Shown here piece by piece: positions 15,001 to 30,000 of a stretch of 64,000 nucleotides of DNA (its first letter is position 1; each line of letters starts with the position of its first letter). The notes beneath the pieces are model-generated. The model did no database searches. It had not been told where the DNA came from and saw only the letters and a program-made list of their open reading frames with translations. A program made the position numbers and the translations under genes. Source of the DNA: Agelaius tricolor (Eukaryota > Chordata > Aves > Passeriformes > Icteridae); assembly GCA_023055355.1 (NCBI GenBank), contig JALJCS010000022.1, positions 7,053,001-7,117,000 on the forward strand, read 5' to 3'.

Positions 15001-17360
15001 CAGGTACCTCCCCTGAGCTGGAATTGTCTCTGAAGGGATAAATGTTTCTGCTCTACAGCACCCAGCCATGGCCGAGGCAGGGATATAATGGTTTATCCTG
15101 TGGCAGATCTCTGTGGAATTGCTGTAATTCAGAGATCCTTTGGCAACTCTGAAGAACCCCAAGGAGAGTTCTTGTGTTGGCTCTCAGAGCTGCTCTTGAA
15201 GCTGTGTTGTTCAAGGCTCTTGAGTGCTACAGAGAAGATAATGCGTGGGACTTCCTACTGAACTTTCCTGCTATTAATGAAGTATCAAATTGATCAACCA
15301 TTAAATAATAGAGTCATTAATAAAACAATAAAAAACTATGGGATATCTTGGATACAAAAGGAGAGCCTCTACACATAATTAACTCTTCCTGTTTTTCACA
15401 ATTTATTATCAACTGTATTGTATGTAAGAATGCAATATAAAAAGTGGAATTAATTTTCTGATTTGTTACAGATGGTAAATTTAAGAGGAAACGTCTAGTT
15501 TAACTTTTATAAGTGTCAGGATTTTTCCTGCATTCCTTGAAACATCAGTTTGTTGGCTTTTAAGAAGTAAAACATAAATTTAAAAATTATTTTAAAATTA
15601 ACCAAGAACAAAGAACTAAACAACAACACCACCAGCAGCAACAAACCCCAGGGGGAAAAAACCTCATATTGTTGTAAAAGTAAATTACTGTAATTTTTTT
15701 AAAACTTGTATGCAGACGAGCTGTTCATTCATGACTGGGAGACCAGAATCCTATGTCTATTTCCAATGTTATCTTATGATGGGATATTATCTATATACAA
15801 CTTCTGGTTTTTTGGCTGATACTCTGCATCCCTAAGAGGACACAATTTGTGCTTGGAAAAAGACTGTGACATATTGAAGTGGTAATTTTCCATATCTTAT
15901 GAGCAAATCAATGTTATCTTGTCCTGGTTGTCAGTGCTGCTTCTTGCATCTTGAAGCCCTTGCTGTAGCCAGAATTTCTGTAGTAGTGCTTTCTGTGGTG
16001 CTGGTCTACCACACCTTTACAGTAACTCTGTTTGCAAAGATTGATGCTGAAGCAGTTGTCTGCATTTTGAGGAGCTCCAAGTTGACCAGATCAGGAGATT
16101 GAGCATTTCTGTACATTATTCCTAACCTTTTCCCCTTTCTACTCATGATTATTAAAGGGTTTATTAATCCATTTAATAGGGGTCAATCTTTACTTGCCTT
16201 CTTTTCCTGTCCTGTTACATTTAAAGATGTTCTGGTACCATGGTCATCTTATTGTTAAGCATGGACATATGGCACAATAGTCAATGAGATTTATTAATTA
16301 GATTTGAATAACTATAGAAGTGTAGAGTACTATCAATAAATTCATGGGGCATTTTAATTTCATATTTATTCATTTTTTGCCTTCATAAACATGCAGAGAC
16401 CTGGTCAAAACTTGTTAACTAAGACACGTAGATCAGCTTATTCTTATTTGAATAACAGAACTGTGGTGGCTAATGATAGAGAAAGCGAACTTCTCACCTT
16501 GGAATGTCATGGTGATTCCTTTCATGCAACTCCTTTTTGGGTTCCTCCCAATTCAGGATATTCTATGAACCTTTATTTTCTACTTTTCCTTCCACACTCA
16601 CTATAAAAAATAATCCCAAAAACCCTGAACAAAACCAACCAAAACAATTTTCTTTAACTATTAAGACAATATAGTGGGCTTTTTTCTCTTTCTAAGGCAG
16701 CCTTCCCATAGGATACAACAGAGTGTATTTTTTCAGGTGATGTGTTGCTGCAGAAAAGGTGATTGTCAGCAGTAAGCAAACTATTAAATCCAACAAAAGG
16801 CTGACACAGCTTTTCTTCTGCTTTGACTTAATCTTTCACTCTCTTTGTATTTACTGATTTTGTTTTTATGATCACATATTTTTTATTTGTAACGCAGTTT
16901 GTGTGGTGTTGGTAGCAGAATGTCAGCAGACCAGGGATCAAAATAATGCTTTACAATTATTCACTGGGTTGTAACACCAGAGATAACTTGCCATATTTTA
17001 ACATGCATAAAATAATAATCAGAATCATGTACACTTATAAGTCACCTCCTTATTTCCTGTGAGAGAGGGAAAAATAGAAGCTTTTGATCCCTGTAGAACT
17101 GTAATGGTAAAAAATTTAGAAGTTTTTTTCTTAATTTAGTTTTTTTGTTAAGTTAATTTTAGTTTTAATCATTTCAAGACTTTATTATGCAAACACTTAA
17201 ACAGTGAAATGCATGTGAATAATTCTGACTTGTAGATTTCTCCATGACTTTTAAAATCAATGTGAATGGTAAACTTTGAGATACTTGCATAATATAGAAC
17301 TAATATTTATACACTTATACACTTTATTTTATTATTTTATATTTTTTGTTTTGCCTACAG
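1..17360 (+). other. Partial intron of ATRNL1, upstream of the first exon seen
   Basis: No exon or RNA gene could be supported in this 17.4-kb stretch. The first recognised exon starts at 17361 with two bases that finish a split codon, so the region is read as the 3' part of a phase-1 intron. The missing upstream exon should end in a cysteine-rich laminin-EGF segment plus the T of a Tyr codon; I looked for this and did not see it. Open frames here are short, AT-driven and unrelated to known domains. The longest lie on the minus strand around 1697-2177. The stretch contains one possible ancient interspersed repeat near 1.5-1.7 kb, a short GTTT array near 3.75 kb and a GGGT run near 11.98 kb. 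Otherwise it is unremarkable AT-rich DNA. Promoter or enhancer function cannot be judged from sequence alone. Confidence 0.75.
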
Positions 17361-17455
17361 ACAGCCTTTTGATTGATTATCAGTTTACCTTCAGCTTATT
17401 ACAAGAGGACGATCGTCATCACACTGCCATAAACTTTATAGCAAATCCAGAACAG
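17361..17455 (+). CDS. ATRNL1: ATRNL1 internal exon: start of the membrane-proximal ectodomain
   Basis: This 95-nt exon starts after a pyrimidine-rich acceptor ending CCTACAG and stops at CAG before the donor GTAAGA. The first two bases (AC) complete a codon begun in the preceding exon. With a T they give Tyr, which fits the family's Cys-Tyr-Tyr stretch after the last laminin-EGF module. The next 31 codons read SLLIDYQFTFSLL, then QEDDRHHTAINFIANPEQ. Attractin-family proteins are long type I membrane proteins with CUB, EGF, kelch, PSI, C-type lectin-like and laminin-EGF modules, linked to melanocortin receptor signalling and MGRN1. I assign ATRNL1 rather than ATRN because of RHHTAINFIANPEQ; as I recall, ATRN has YYTAINFVATP here. 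The frame passes straight into the next exon (phase 0). Reading through the donor would hit a stop after Val-Arg-Lys-Cys. Confidence 0.93.
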
Positions 17456-18097
17456 GTAAGAAAATGTTAATAATTTTACTAAAGTTTTCGAGACTCAGAA
17501 TTAAGATTTCCATTGTATTTGATGTTGACTAAAGGTTTTTGAAGTGTCTATAAAGTTTTAGAGCTGCAAAATTAGTCCAGTGCCCTCATTGAGAACCCTT
17601 TCTAAATGGTAGATGTACTTCAGCTTAATCAATACTCTGAAAATTCATCAGTTGGTTGATTTTATTGTTGCTTCCATGAATAACAAGTTTAATATCTTCC
17701 TGAGATGAATTGGAGGGGTATACCCTTCTGTTGAGAAAACATTTTCAGTCACAGAAAGTAAAGTTTTTGGCTTGTGATTAAAATGTAGGCATTTGCCATG
17801 TTGTTTTTTTTTTTTATTTATTTTTTAAAGACAAATATTTTGTTATACTTAGGACAAAATACAAACAAAACTGGTTATGTTAAATTATATGTTATGTTAT
17901 GTGAAATAATATGTTAAATTGTACCATGTTCTTACCAAAGCAAAACAGAGAATTGTCTTTGGCAGTGAAACATTGCCATTTCTAAATATGTTTAAAATGA
18001 AAACTGGAAAATGATTGAAAGGCTCTATGTACAGTAGAGTTATATGCAGTACATTCTGATATGTTTTGTTAACTTTCCTTTTTTTTTTTTTCTCTAG
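17456..18097 (+). other. ATRNL1: ATRNL1 intron, 642 nt, phase 0
   Basis: It begins GTAAGA and ends in an unusually long T tract followed by CTCTAG, a strong 3' splice site. A second T-rich run lies near 17803-17828. No gene, RNA or mobile element was seen. The middle, around 17880-17920, is a loose TATGTTA repeat. Confidence 0.9.
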
Positions 18098-21000
18098 TCA
18101 AATAAAAATTTGGATATATCAATTAATGCATCAAACAACTTTAACCTCAATATTACATGGTCTATTGGTTCTACAGGTGAGAATGAATTTTGCTATGATG
18201 AGATTTTCCCCCAAATGATTTCATGATCCTTTGAGTTATTTTAACCTGATTGTCTCTTTGTTGCTAATTTTGATAATAAAACTTTGCCAAATGTGTTCTT
18301 TTGCCATTATCATTATGCTGTTATTAATTATATTATTTAAACCTCAGATGACAATTTGCAATCTGAATAAAGCTTCATTAATATGTTGACTTTCTCTCCT
18401 ATTCAATTAAAATTGCATTGGTAAGAAAAGCTTGTAGCATATTTAAATTTTTAAAATGACAGTGTTATGAAATGCTGTGATTTTAATTAAGATAAATTGC
18501 TTCCTTAACTACTGCAGAGACTGAGATTTTATTTCTTTGTTTCAGTGTTCAAGCTAAAAATTTAATTATTAACCTTTACATTGATATCAAACAATAAAGT
18601 TCTTCTGTGTATGCTGATAAAAGGAGCTGCTTATCTATTTTTTCTCCAACTTTGAACCCCATTACTCTTCTTTGTTTTAATTAAGACAGTTTTTCTGAAT
18701 TGGTTCTATTGACTTTCTGAAAACACATCCAAGGAGAAGCATGATGCTTAAAATGAAATAACTAAAAAAAATCTTTTTAAAGAAGGTTCAGAGTTTCTCT
18801 TAAATTCATGAATTTCTTCATCAATGCATTTCTGAAGTACTTTACCATGCTACAGTTAGTAAACTCTATTTATTCCATTATTTTAATTTAGCTCAGTCAC
18901 TCATTTATTTGCAAAAACTAATAAATGTTTATTACTAGTTACGTTATTAACGCTTTCATGAACAATTAAAACTTGATTGCAAAAGTGTAAGATGTAGACA
19001 AATTCCCTTACAGATTTTATTGAGCTGTTTATTGAAATGAAATATAAATTATGGAGGAAAGCATATTATCTGTTAAGCTGACCATAATAACTATCTTGTA
19101 AAATTATGTTTCTTCTGTCACTTTTCCAGTTTGTATATAATTTTTGAAACCAAACTAAAAATTTCTGTGAATTCTCTGTATGTATATTAAATATACCTAA
19201 TGTGCCATTTAAACTATAATAAGAGGTTGTTTTAGAGGAAGACACCAAAAGCAGTTAAGGATTTATGTTTCTTATGCAAATTTACTTTGGCATCTTTAAT
19301 GATGATTAATATTTTTCTCAAATATATATATTTACACCTGAGCTTTTAAAAATTTTTAGCTGGAACAATATCTGGAGAAGAGATTCCTGTTGTTTCCAAG
19401 GTTAATATTAAGGAATACAGAGACAGCTTTTCCTGTGAAAAATTTAACTTTCGAAGCAACCCAAACATCACTTTCTATGTCTATGTCAGCAATTTCTCCT
19501 GGCCAATCAAAATACAGGTTAGTGACTTTGTGCTTTTAGAGACATTTTTATTTCAGCTTTACATTGAATTTCATGATTTCACTCATGCAGTAAGTATACA
19601 AATAGAGTTATTTGCATATTGCATTTTCTGTCTATAATAATTATGTTATGATGGCAGTCATAGTGTGGTTTTAAGTTTGGGCTGGATGAGGCTTTGAGCA
19701 GCATGGCCTGATGGGAGGTGGTGCTGCCCATAGCAGGGGAGTTGAAATGAGGTGCTCTTTAAGATTCCTTCCAAACCATTCCATGATGCTGTGCTTTAGC
19801 TTTTAGTAGTGAGTCAGACTTCAGTCAATTTTAAAATCTGAATTTAAATTGTTGAACATATGTCTTTAATTGTAATATAACTTCAGCATTTAGATGTAAA
19901 CACAGAAAATGGTATACAAATCTGTATGTACCTGGGTATTTGGATGTTAATAATTGGCTTTTGGAGCCTCTGACTTTTTAAATGTTGAGTGACTGTATCA
20001 GATTGCAATATCACAGACTTCAGTTAGGACTAAGTATGGTTTATTAGAATTTATCTTCTTCTTTGACTTCATTGGAATCAATTTCATTCAGTATTTTCTG
20101 GACCATTGAGTTACTCTACAGTAGCAGACTCAAAAAAAACCAATGCAGTCATGATTCCTCCTTGACCTGTGATGTTCCAGCAATATTTATACTAATAATT
20201 ACTATGGCTGCACTTGTGAACAAAGCATGCCCTGCATCAATGAAAGAGTTTCTTATGTGGATGAGTGGATTTGACTATAACTCCCTTACAGAATTAAGTC
20301 TTAAAAATTAAGTTGTTAAAATGATAATTTCATAATTCCTGATGATTTACTTCATCAGGAAATCCTGATGATTTACTTCATCATTAATCAAGTACAAGCT
20401 CAAAATACTTTGCAGTTAACCATACAAATACCCTCCAAGATTTCCATTTTGGTGGGAAAAAAACCTTCCAGATTTTTCTAAAATACTGAACCTTACTTTA
20501 TAATCTATGTATAAAAATACACACACATACACAGACATATATATATATATATATATAATAAATACAAAAATGTATTCTATCTATATGTCTAGATATGTAT
20601 GATAAAGTGTTCTGGATTAAAGCAGTCATCTTCTGACTAAAATGTCAAAGAAATGTTTTTCTTGTGTTAAGTAAAGCTAGAGTTGTCTTCATTATACCTG
20701 AACAGTGACTGTAAATGTGTGTTAACAGTGTCAGAGGATGAATTTATTAAGTTTACTAACATTTATGACTTACTAGTTTATTAAAAAGTCCAAACAAACC
20801 CTGAAGACTATTTTCTTTCTTTTAGTCTTCATATTAGGGGTGTTTTACATTCTCTCCCACTTCCTAAGGCTAGAACAAGTTCAGCTGCCAAACAGGCTCC
20901 TTAAACAAATCCAGGGAGCAATATCAGCTGTAAATGCATTACACTCTCCTCTCACCTTTACGACTGCAAGGTGCCTGTATCATCATTGTAAGACAAACAT

Positions 21001-24000
21001 TATTAAGGTGATGCATTCCTGAGACGTGCAGCTCTGTGGCAGATGTTGGCAGATCTCAGCTCCTCCTTGTGCTGTTTTCCCTGCAGCAAAACACCCAGAT
21101 GAAGGGAATCCCTGATCACTGGTTACATCCTTCGTCTTTTTTTTTTAAATCAGAATTTTCATTTCTGCCATGGTTACACAGTTTTTGTTTTGGGGGGTTT
21201 TTTGTGCTTCTTTTAGAGGCACATTGATATTCAACAGTCTAGACAGTTCTGCCTCAGATGTGGTGGTGCTTGATTATTGCATTCCTGTCCTGTCCGTACT
21301 CCATCTAGAAATTAAGTTACTCAATTTTATGTGCCGAGAAGGAATGCTGAGGTCCAATCAGGGAAACTGTTTTGGGATTTTAACTTTTTCCTCTGTATTT
21401 GCCTTCCTAAATTAATGAGACTATTATTTAGCTCTCAGCCTTTTTTATGCTGTAATTTGTTCTTTTCTGAGAAAATATCTGAAGTCAACATTACCAGTAT
21501 ATGTTTCTTGTGTTTGGTGCTCTAGCAGTAGATAAAATCTTCAAATGATAAATGAAGCAGGGAGCTTTTCAGAGAAAACAAGTTTTGTTTTATATGCTAA
21601 CTTTATAATTCTGCATGTAGTAGAAATTTTAAAAATATATGAAACCTCCTGTGACTTTGGGTTAGGAGAAGGAAGACATGGTTCATTCCAATCAGAGGCT
21701 AAACTTTCCAAGGCCGGTACTAAATCAGGTCTAATAGTTATGATCTCCTACATCTTCATCTCGTAGCATACCAGTTTTCACCTTCATAACAGGCAAAAGT
21801 GGTTGATATTTGTCTATTTGCACTGCAGTCCTTTTCACTGCAATGGCCACACTGCAGTGGTCATACCATGCTGGGAAAAACCTGGTATTTTGTGTTAACT
21901 CAGTGCAGAAGGCTTTATTTAATCCTAAGGAAACTATTTTGGCTTCCTTGACAGGTATTCTGTTCATTTAATAAGTAAGGTAGCAACATGAAATTTGACA
22001 CATGCCTTTTACACAATGCTTTTGTGGAGGACTATGTACTCCAGCACACTGAGCATTTTTCAAGTACAGTCTGAGTACCAGCCCTCCTGTATTTCCATTA
22101 TTCATCACAACTTGTTGAGAATACATTATATAAAACATGAGTTCCTAAGGAGGCAGAGCTAGTGACCTTACTTCCTTTTAAGCTGGTATTTGAAGTTGTG
22201 TTATTGATGTTATTACCTCTGGTGTTATTGGTATGCATTTCACCTCTCTGCTCTTGTGCCTCCTGTTATGCTGGCACTGGAGCTAAGATTTCTGGGCTCT
22301 TTCATTGGGAGGGTTTGGGTGTTGGAGTTACTGCTCTTTTCTTTTTCTATAGGAAAAGAAGCAGCCCTCCTCATTATACAAGACATGTAGGTTCACTTTC
22401 TGTTAAAGTCACCTGTATTATCTCTGGTTTTGCATTCATTTATCTCCAAGATTTTCATGACTATAAGGAAAAATCTGTTCATCCCAGCAGGTGATTGTTT
22501 ATTGGGATCAATGGCTCACAGCTGCTTCCTCAGATACTTTCATTATTCATATTACCTATTCAGCAAGCTGGGATTTTTTTTCCAAAATGGTAATAAATCC
22601 CTGGTGGCTCTAAAACAAAATATCTTCTTTAGAAATATGTTTTGTTGGCTTTGAAAAAATGGTATGTCATGATTAGTGTCAATAAAAACAGCTCTTTAAG
22701 GTGTACTGGTCTGTGATAGGCAGTGACCCATTTCATTGTTGTCACTGGTGATCCCAATCACCTCAGAATACAAATTCTTCAGCACTGGATAGCAGTGAAT
22801 TACTTGCCAGGAAATGTAGGAAATTCTGAGTGTCTTTCAGCTGTGCTGCTGCTCTCTATTGAAAAGTTCTGCAGGTTCCCATCACCCTCCTGTCCATGGG
22901 CACACAGCTGGGTGATCTCTGCAGCCCTCAGGGGAAAACACTGCATTTAAATTTCCTGATGCTAAAGGCATTTTATTTAACTGAAAAATCTCTTCTTCCT
23001 TGAGAAAAGAAGCAGAAATGTGACATAGTTGTGTAGGGGGTCATTAGAAAGGTGGTGTTGTGGGACATCTTCAGCTTAGAGCTGTTTCCACAAATAGATC
23101 TATTGGCCTGGCTGTGAAATGGGCAGGTGCCAGTTTTTCCTCAGAAGTATGTAATAGTTATACACTGGCACACAAATGTTGGATATTTCCCTGTTGAATT
23201 ACTCTAACAGCTTATACCACACTTTTTCTCCATTTCCTTTAATTCAGAGTTGCTGGTGAGTAAGAATGGATAAAGACCCTTAAATTTAACTGGTGAGACT
23301 TTCATAAACAACAGTAGTTTCTACATCTTTTCAGAGGAAATCTCTATAAATTATCTTTGTTAACAGATGTTAACAGAAGTGTCCAAGTAAGAGGATGTGA
23401 GTAGCATCCACACTTATGTTTGACTGTCTTTGGCAGTCCCAAACCTTTAGGTGTATTGTGTCTTATGTATCAGTTAAGCAGGACTCCATGAGAAAATGCT
23501 CTTGCCTTAAAATAGGCTAGATTTCTGAACAGAATATATGATAAAGCCCCATAACTTGTTTCATTTTTATTTTATTTTGAGAGTCAGTATAATTCAGACT
23601 CCACTGATAATGGAATTTGAAGGCTGTAACATTTATTGAGAAGCAGTAACTCAGGCTGTAGGCAGCACCTCAAATAGTGGTCAATGGTCCCTGAAGTAGT
23701 AAGCAGTCATAAAGCTTGGGCTTCTGACAGCTATGCAAATATTAATAACAGCAGTCACAACATGTTCTTCAGTCTCAGGAAACTAATTTTATGACAAGGG
23801 ATTTTTGTAATTTAAGCTGGTAACAGATGTATTTTTTTTCCCCATCATTTTCTCCCATATTCTGGAAAGCAGTGCCTGCGTATGAAAAAGCAAATACCCT
23901 TAAAATGCTGTCCTGGCTATTGGTCTGATCACTGTCCCTAAGGACAGCAGTGACATTCCTGCTTTAGGATCAGCTGCATTCCTGAACCTATATCTCTTTA

Positions 24001-27000
24001 TAACTGTCAAACTTGTAAGTCTGATTGCAACTTGTGCCTGAGCAGCAAAATTTTTTACCAATTTTAAAGCTGAATCTGAAGATAATAATAACTGTTCTAC
24101 TAGTTATTTCCTTTCTTCCCTGAACTGTAAATGAAAAATTCACAAGTGTCTGAGTTTTAATTGGGAGGGTCAGTTTAAATTGTGAGGTTCAGCCTCAGCA
24201 GCAAAGCACTGTCTGGCAAAATTAGGTTTGTGTATAATGAAAAAAAAAATCTTGTTATACATTTTTGAACATAGCCTAGTTAAACTAACATGTTTCCACA
24301 GCATAAAACAATTACTGTCGCAGTGAAGTTAGACAGGATGTTGGTGTACATGTAGAATACCCTGATGTGTTTGAAGAAGTTTAATATTTTTAAGCAAGCC
24401 TACTTGGAATTCCATTTTTGTCTGCACTGTGGTTTCTGATGAAAACTGTCTTTGGCACCCTGTATTAGATTGTATACCAGAACAGAATAATGAATTATGG
24501 TAAAGATTTACATTTTATTTGTATGTAGCACAACAGATAATTAAAACTACTTCATATATAAATCTTCAAGTGATTTTTTTTTTAAAGCTGAAACTTGTGT
24601 TCTTTCAGTTCACTGGCTCCTGTTTCAGAATTGATTTTTTCCCCTCTTAATAGCCTGAGTGTAGCAACTGAAGGAGGAGTGTAATGTAAATCAAGAAGCA
24701 TATCTACCCTTGTAATAAAATTTACTGTGTAGTATAATTTATTTCCGCTTTTTTGGTTTTGTTTTGGTCTTCATTTGAATTTTTAACTTTCATGTGTGAC
24801 TTCCATGTTCTAAAAGCTCCAAGAAGTAAAACTTGTCAGTCACTGCCATTAGAAGTTACAACATATCACAGCATATCACAAACCTAATAACTAAATTAAA
24901 AGTAAAGGTCAGATCTTTTTGGGTTTTAAGGCCTTCCTGATGTTTGCTCAGGTCATGATTGTGGACCCTTTGCTGTGTATTTATCCACACGTAGCTGTGT
25001 TTGTAGCTGTGCCACCTGTGATTGCATGCCTAAATTTAATCCCTATGATTTATGGTGAACAATTCCATTTCTAAGTGCCTTAATGGTTCTCATAGAGGCT
25101 GCTGAGTAACTGCATATAGCAATGTATGGAGACACTGTAATTCCTGAGACACTAAACTGGTATTGATGATGAAGTGGATGCATTAACTTCCAAACAACTT
25201 CGATGTTTTCTTACAGTAAATGTAAAATCCCTCTATTAAAGTAGGTTTGAAAGTAGTATACCAAGAACAAAACCCTGGGAAATCCATTGAACTATCATAT
25301 AGTGACAGTTCTGTCAGAACAGAAGAAATAACAAGAATAGAAGGCAACCTGCAGTACAGAGTGGATTTGTTTATAGATGACTGAGGTATAGTCTAAAATG
25401 TGTAGTTTCAGTTTTTAGTAAGGATGATGATATTGATCACTATGAAAAGTAGAATCATTCTGGTTGGAAAAGGCCTCTAAGATAATTTTCTCCAACATTT
25501 AACCTTACACTTCCAAGTCCAGCTCTAAACCACGTCCCCCACTGCCACATCTACACGTCTTGGAAATGCCTCCAGGGGTGGTGACTCCACCATTGCCCTG
25601 GGCAGCCTGTTCCAATGCCTCACAACCCTTTCTGTGAAGACATTTTTCCTAACATCCAATGTGAACATCCCCATTTTCAACTTGAGGCCATTTGTTCTCC
25701 TCCTCTTTTGCTGTGAAAATTATCTTCAACAAAGCTGGATGCAAAATTTACGTTCAATGTCCTCACATTATGCATCAGGTCATATCAGCCCTGGGCTCTG
25801 AAGGAAGAGAAATTGCAGTGCCAAAAGCAGGAGGGGTGGGAACATGACACTGAAGAAGTGCAAATGCAAGTTCCCATCTGTATGTTAGAGGGAAATGATC
25901 TAAGTAACAAGAGATTTAGTAAACTACAGTGCTTTGAAGGAAGGTTGTTATAGTCTTTAGTATTTTGTCAGGTTTTATTCATTGAATATAGGCATTAAGT
26001 TATGCAGGGAATTAGAATGAAAGAATGTACATCTAAATAAGCAGGGATCCCCATAAGAGATCACAAGGCTGCTCATGATACATTTGTGCTTCAATATTCT
26101 GTCAAAGTGGCTCATCTAATCTGTTTGCTCATGGCATTTAGGTTGTTACACAGCAAGAAGTCTGGAAATTCAGGTTTATATCTTCCATAGCATCGTTTTT
26201 TATACATGATTAAAATGTGTTAAGTGGAATTTTTGCTCTATAGTTATTTATAGGAAAAAAACCCCAAAACTACTATAAGTGGAGAAATATAAAATTATTT
26301 AAAAATTGAAATCAGGACAGCAGCCTGAAGGTAAAGTTCCATTTGCTTCATTGCTAGTTTCTAAAGCTAAACTCAATTTTGTTTTTCAGCACATTAAATA
26401 ACATTGTTAAAATTCTCAGTCATAGTTACATTATTACAGGTATACCTGTTACATGTACAATTATTACACTTTAGAAAGTACTTGAAAATTACCACCCAAA
26501 TGGAGACTGTTACAGTAATTATGGGTCCTTTTTTCTTTCTTAGGCAATCAAATGTAATGCCAGAAACCCACGAGTTCTTGCCTTGGAAAGTGGACTATCT
26601 ATAATATCTATAATTTATTTTCTTGGAATTTTGAGGTCAGTTGTGTGGAGAATAAATCCCAAGGCTGTATGATATTCCCCAATGGCTTAATGTACCCAAA
26701 TCCAATACAGGGTGTTCCAAAATGCTTCCCATGAATCCTAAAGTGTTGCTAAAATGAGAAGGTATTTTCTGATTATTAGATTGTAGCTTTTTTACTTTAA
26801 ATAATGCCAAAACAGTTAACATTAGTCTTAAAATGTACCAGAACAAGGTTGCCAACCATATCATGCCAACTCCCACACCACTCCAATAAATGTAGATATT
26901 CATTATTCTTCCTGGTGCATTTCTTTTCCCAATCACCTTAGAAAAGGACCAATATGAGCCACCAGAATATCTGTAAATATTTAACATAGTTGATGTATCT

Positions 27001-30000
27001 CTGAGAAAACAGAAGCCCTGTTAATAGTTCAGCTGATGATTTAAGGGAACCAAAATACGTAATTAAGAGATAATTAGTCCTCAGTGATGCATAGTTTTAA
27101 TTGGTGTATAATTTGAATGTCTGAGATAAGAACTCGTGTAACTGATGTGCCAGTTGTGCAGGGCTTTCTTTTCCAGACCAAGGCTTCGTCTACTGGTGGT
27201 TGTATAACACAATAGAGATGTATAGATACTGTATTTGCTAATAAAAATTATCTCCCTAATAGGTTTAGCAAGTAGATATTGATGTTCTTTCCCCCTGTAA
27301 TCTCCATTTTTCTTATATACTTACTGAAGTAAATTTTAGTTAGAAAGTTTAGAATGCAATAAAAAAAAAATGTTTGCGTTCAGATAGCTTATGTTTTTTC
27401 AAGACTTTTGATTAGGTATAGAAAAAATAAATCAATTCTTCATCTTGGGATTTGGGGTGGGAACAAATGGTGGGGTATAAAAACCTTTTGTTCAATAATA
27501 AGAAAAAACCACTTTGAAATATTAAGATTCTCCCCGAAGAAAACATCTATGCCTTGCTGAACTGCAGAAGCCTATAAAGGTCATACACAGTGGCTTCAGA
27601 ATTATTTGAAAGTAAATGTTTGGCTCATGAGGGCTCAGAATGGAGATAGGAAGCTGGTGGGAGAGAACAGGTATTTTCAAACTATTTATCGTGACTGTCA
27701 GAAACTCCTATGTCAGAAGGATTAATACAACCTTAGTTGCCCTCTGTGATCAGGATTTTATAGAAAAATGTGGGCAATGTACAGGCTTTGTGTTTCTTAT
27801 ATATTTGCTTAAATTTGTATTTCTGCCAAATCCATGTTTTTCAACTTTTCTTAGTAAACAAAATGTCAGTGGCCAGAAATCAGATTAAAAATTTCAGTGT
27901 AGGGGCTTTGTGAGGAAGACTTCTTGAGAGCCCCACATCTGCTGAGCAGTGATGATGATGATGATGATGATGAACATCACGGATATCATGGTGGTCCTGA
28001 CATGGACAGGAGTTTCAGGTGAGGAGGAGCAGCTCTTGTGTTTCCTGAGCTCCTCTGGCTCCAGGTGCTCATGTCCTGACATGGACAGGAGTTCCAGGGT
28101 TAGGAGGAGCAGCTCTTGTGTTTCCTGAGCTCCTCTGGCTCCAGGTGCTCGTGTGCATCCTGGGATTGTCCTGCAACAGCAGCATGTGGGCACTTGTGCC
28201 ATGACCTGGAGGCTGAGTGTGACCTCTGAGCACTGAGCCAACAAGCTGATGGTGAGCTCTGAGCCAGTAAATCTGGAAAAAAGAACTTTTCAGTGCTAGG
28301 CAGCATTGACAACACTGGCAGCAAATACAGTTCTGGGATTTTGCTTAAAGCTTCAGAGCTTAATTCCTCAGGCCATGGCAAAATAGCTGAAGACTGTGGG
28401 AATGCTTACAGCTGAGTTTGCAGGGCTCTCTAAGTTCCAGTTTTCCAAAAGCACTGAAGCTTCAACAGGTGAGACTGTTTTATGTGCAGGAGCATTCTCA
28501 GGAGTGAGCTCAGGTGTCACCAGCATCCTTAGGGCAATTTTTTTTTTAAAATTAAGATTAAGCAGACATTCACACTTAAGAATGGTTATTTTAGTGAACC
28601 AGTATTTTTGGTGGCACTGTAATGTGTAAGAGTTATTGCAGTCACAGATGCAAGAAGTTGAATTTCATATCTGCTGCTAGAAACAATCCTTGAGAATGGA
28701 AAATAGTTGCCATATATTGACCTTTAGGAGCTCTTCAGGGTATTTTTCTTGTGGTGATATTTTATTTCGATTTTTTAAAAAAGCTTGATATTAATCTCTG
28801 AACCATTTGGCCAGTGTAATAATTTCTGTGATGAAATAACAAAATGAGAATATTACTCAGTGAGACTCTAGGATTTAAAAAACCAAAGCTACTCTGTGGT
28901 TCCTCATGGACTAACTAATGCATAAATGGGTTGAACTGAGCTAACCAGTATGAATGTATGAGGAAGTCACAGCTGACAAATGCTTTTCCTGAGAAATGCA
29001 GAAGGAACAGCACAAAACTGAGTAGAGTCCCAAGCTCTGTTTATCAAGAAGACAAGCTCAGACCTGCAAACTTGGCTGATAATTGGGCAGATTCTGGGGA
29101 GGTGCTGTGGTCTCTATTAGATTTTAGTGTGAGTGCTCTCTTCTTCAGACTGTGGAAAAGGATTATAGGGTCACAATTCAGTTCAGTTTTATTATGAAGT
29201 GCTGATTTTTATTTTTTAATGCTTTAAGGACCTTTAAATTGTGATAATGATGGCATTTTAAAAAATCTCTTGAATTCTTTATTACCAGGAAGCTAATTTA
29301 ATGTATTTTGAAGAAAATAAAAAAAACAAACAAACAAACATAAACTGCTTGTTCTATGTTAAACAAATATATTTTGTGCCTTGAGGGAGACAGTACAATT
29401 ATCAGACATAGATAGCCAGATAAACATATTAAACAAGAGGGTAGAGAGCTTGCAGGCCATCTGCTTCTTTTAAAATCTGGCTTTAAGTACATTAGTTACT
29501 TGTCATTACTTTTTCATGTAAGCACTTGATTTCATTGCTACCTAGGTGTTACATCTCATAGATGATAAATCCAGAAGGGGCTGCTTTGGTCATATAATTT
29601 GAAATGAGACATAAACTGAAGCATAGGCTTTCATAAATTAATTGCAGTTTGAACTAGACCATATACTGGGAAAAAAAAAATCTTGGCCTAAATGTTTCTA
29701 AGAAGGGGATGTACACTTGACTTCTGCCTGTCAATTATTGCCACTGTTCAAAAATTTTGATTCATGGTAAGTGTAGCTTTCCAAGGGCCACTCTTGAAAT
29801 ATAATTTTGTGCTAGAGCTTCCTCCTATAAAGGATATGATGTTGTTGCAAATACTATATACTCTTTTGCTGGTTTTTTGGCTTTTCTCTGAACCCTCCAG
29901 TGTTTCATTATCCCTTGGGAGCTTTGGGAGCCAGAATTGGGTGTGCTTTTCCAAGTGATTGGATCTGCTTTGGATGTAGAGTTAATGATGTAGTTGGGAC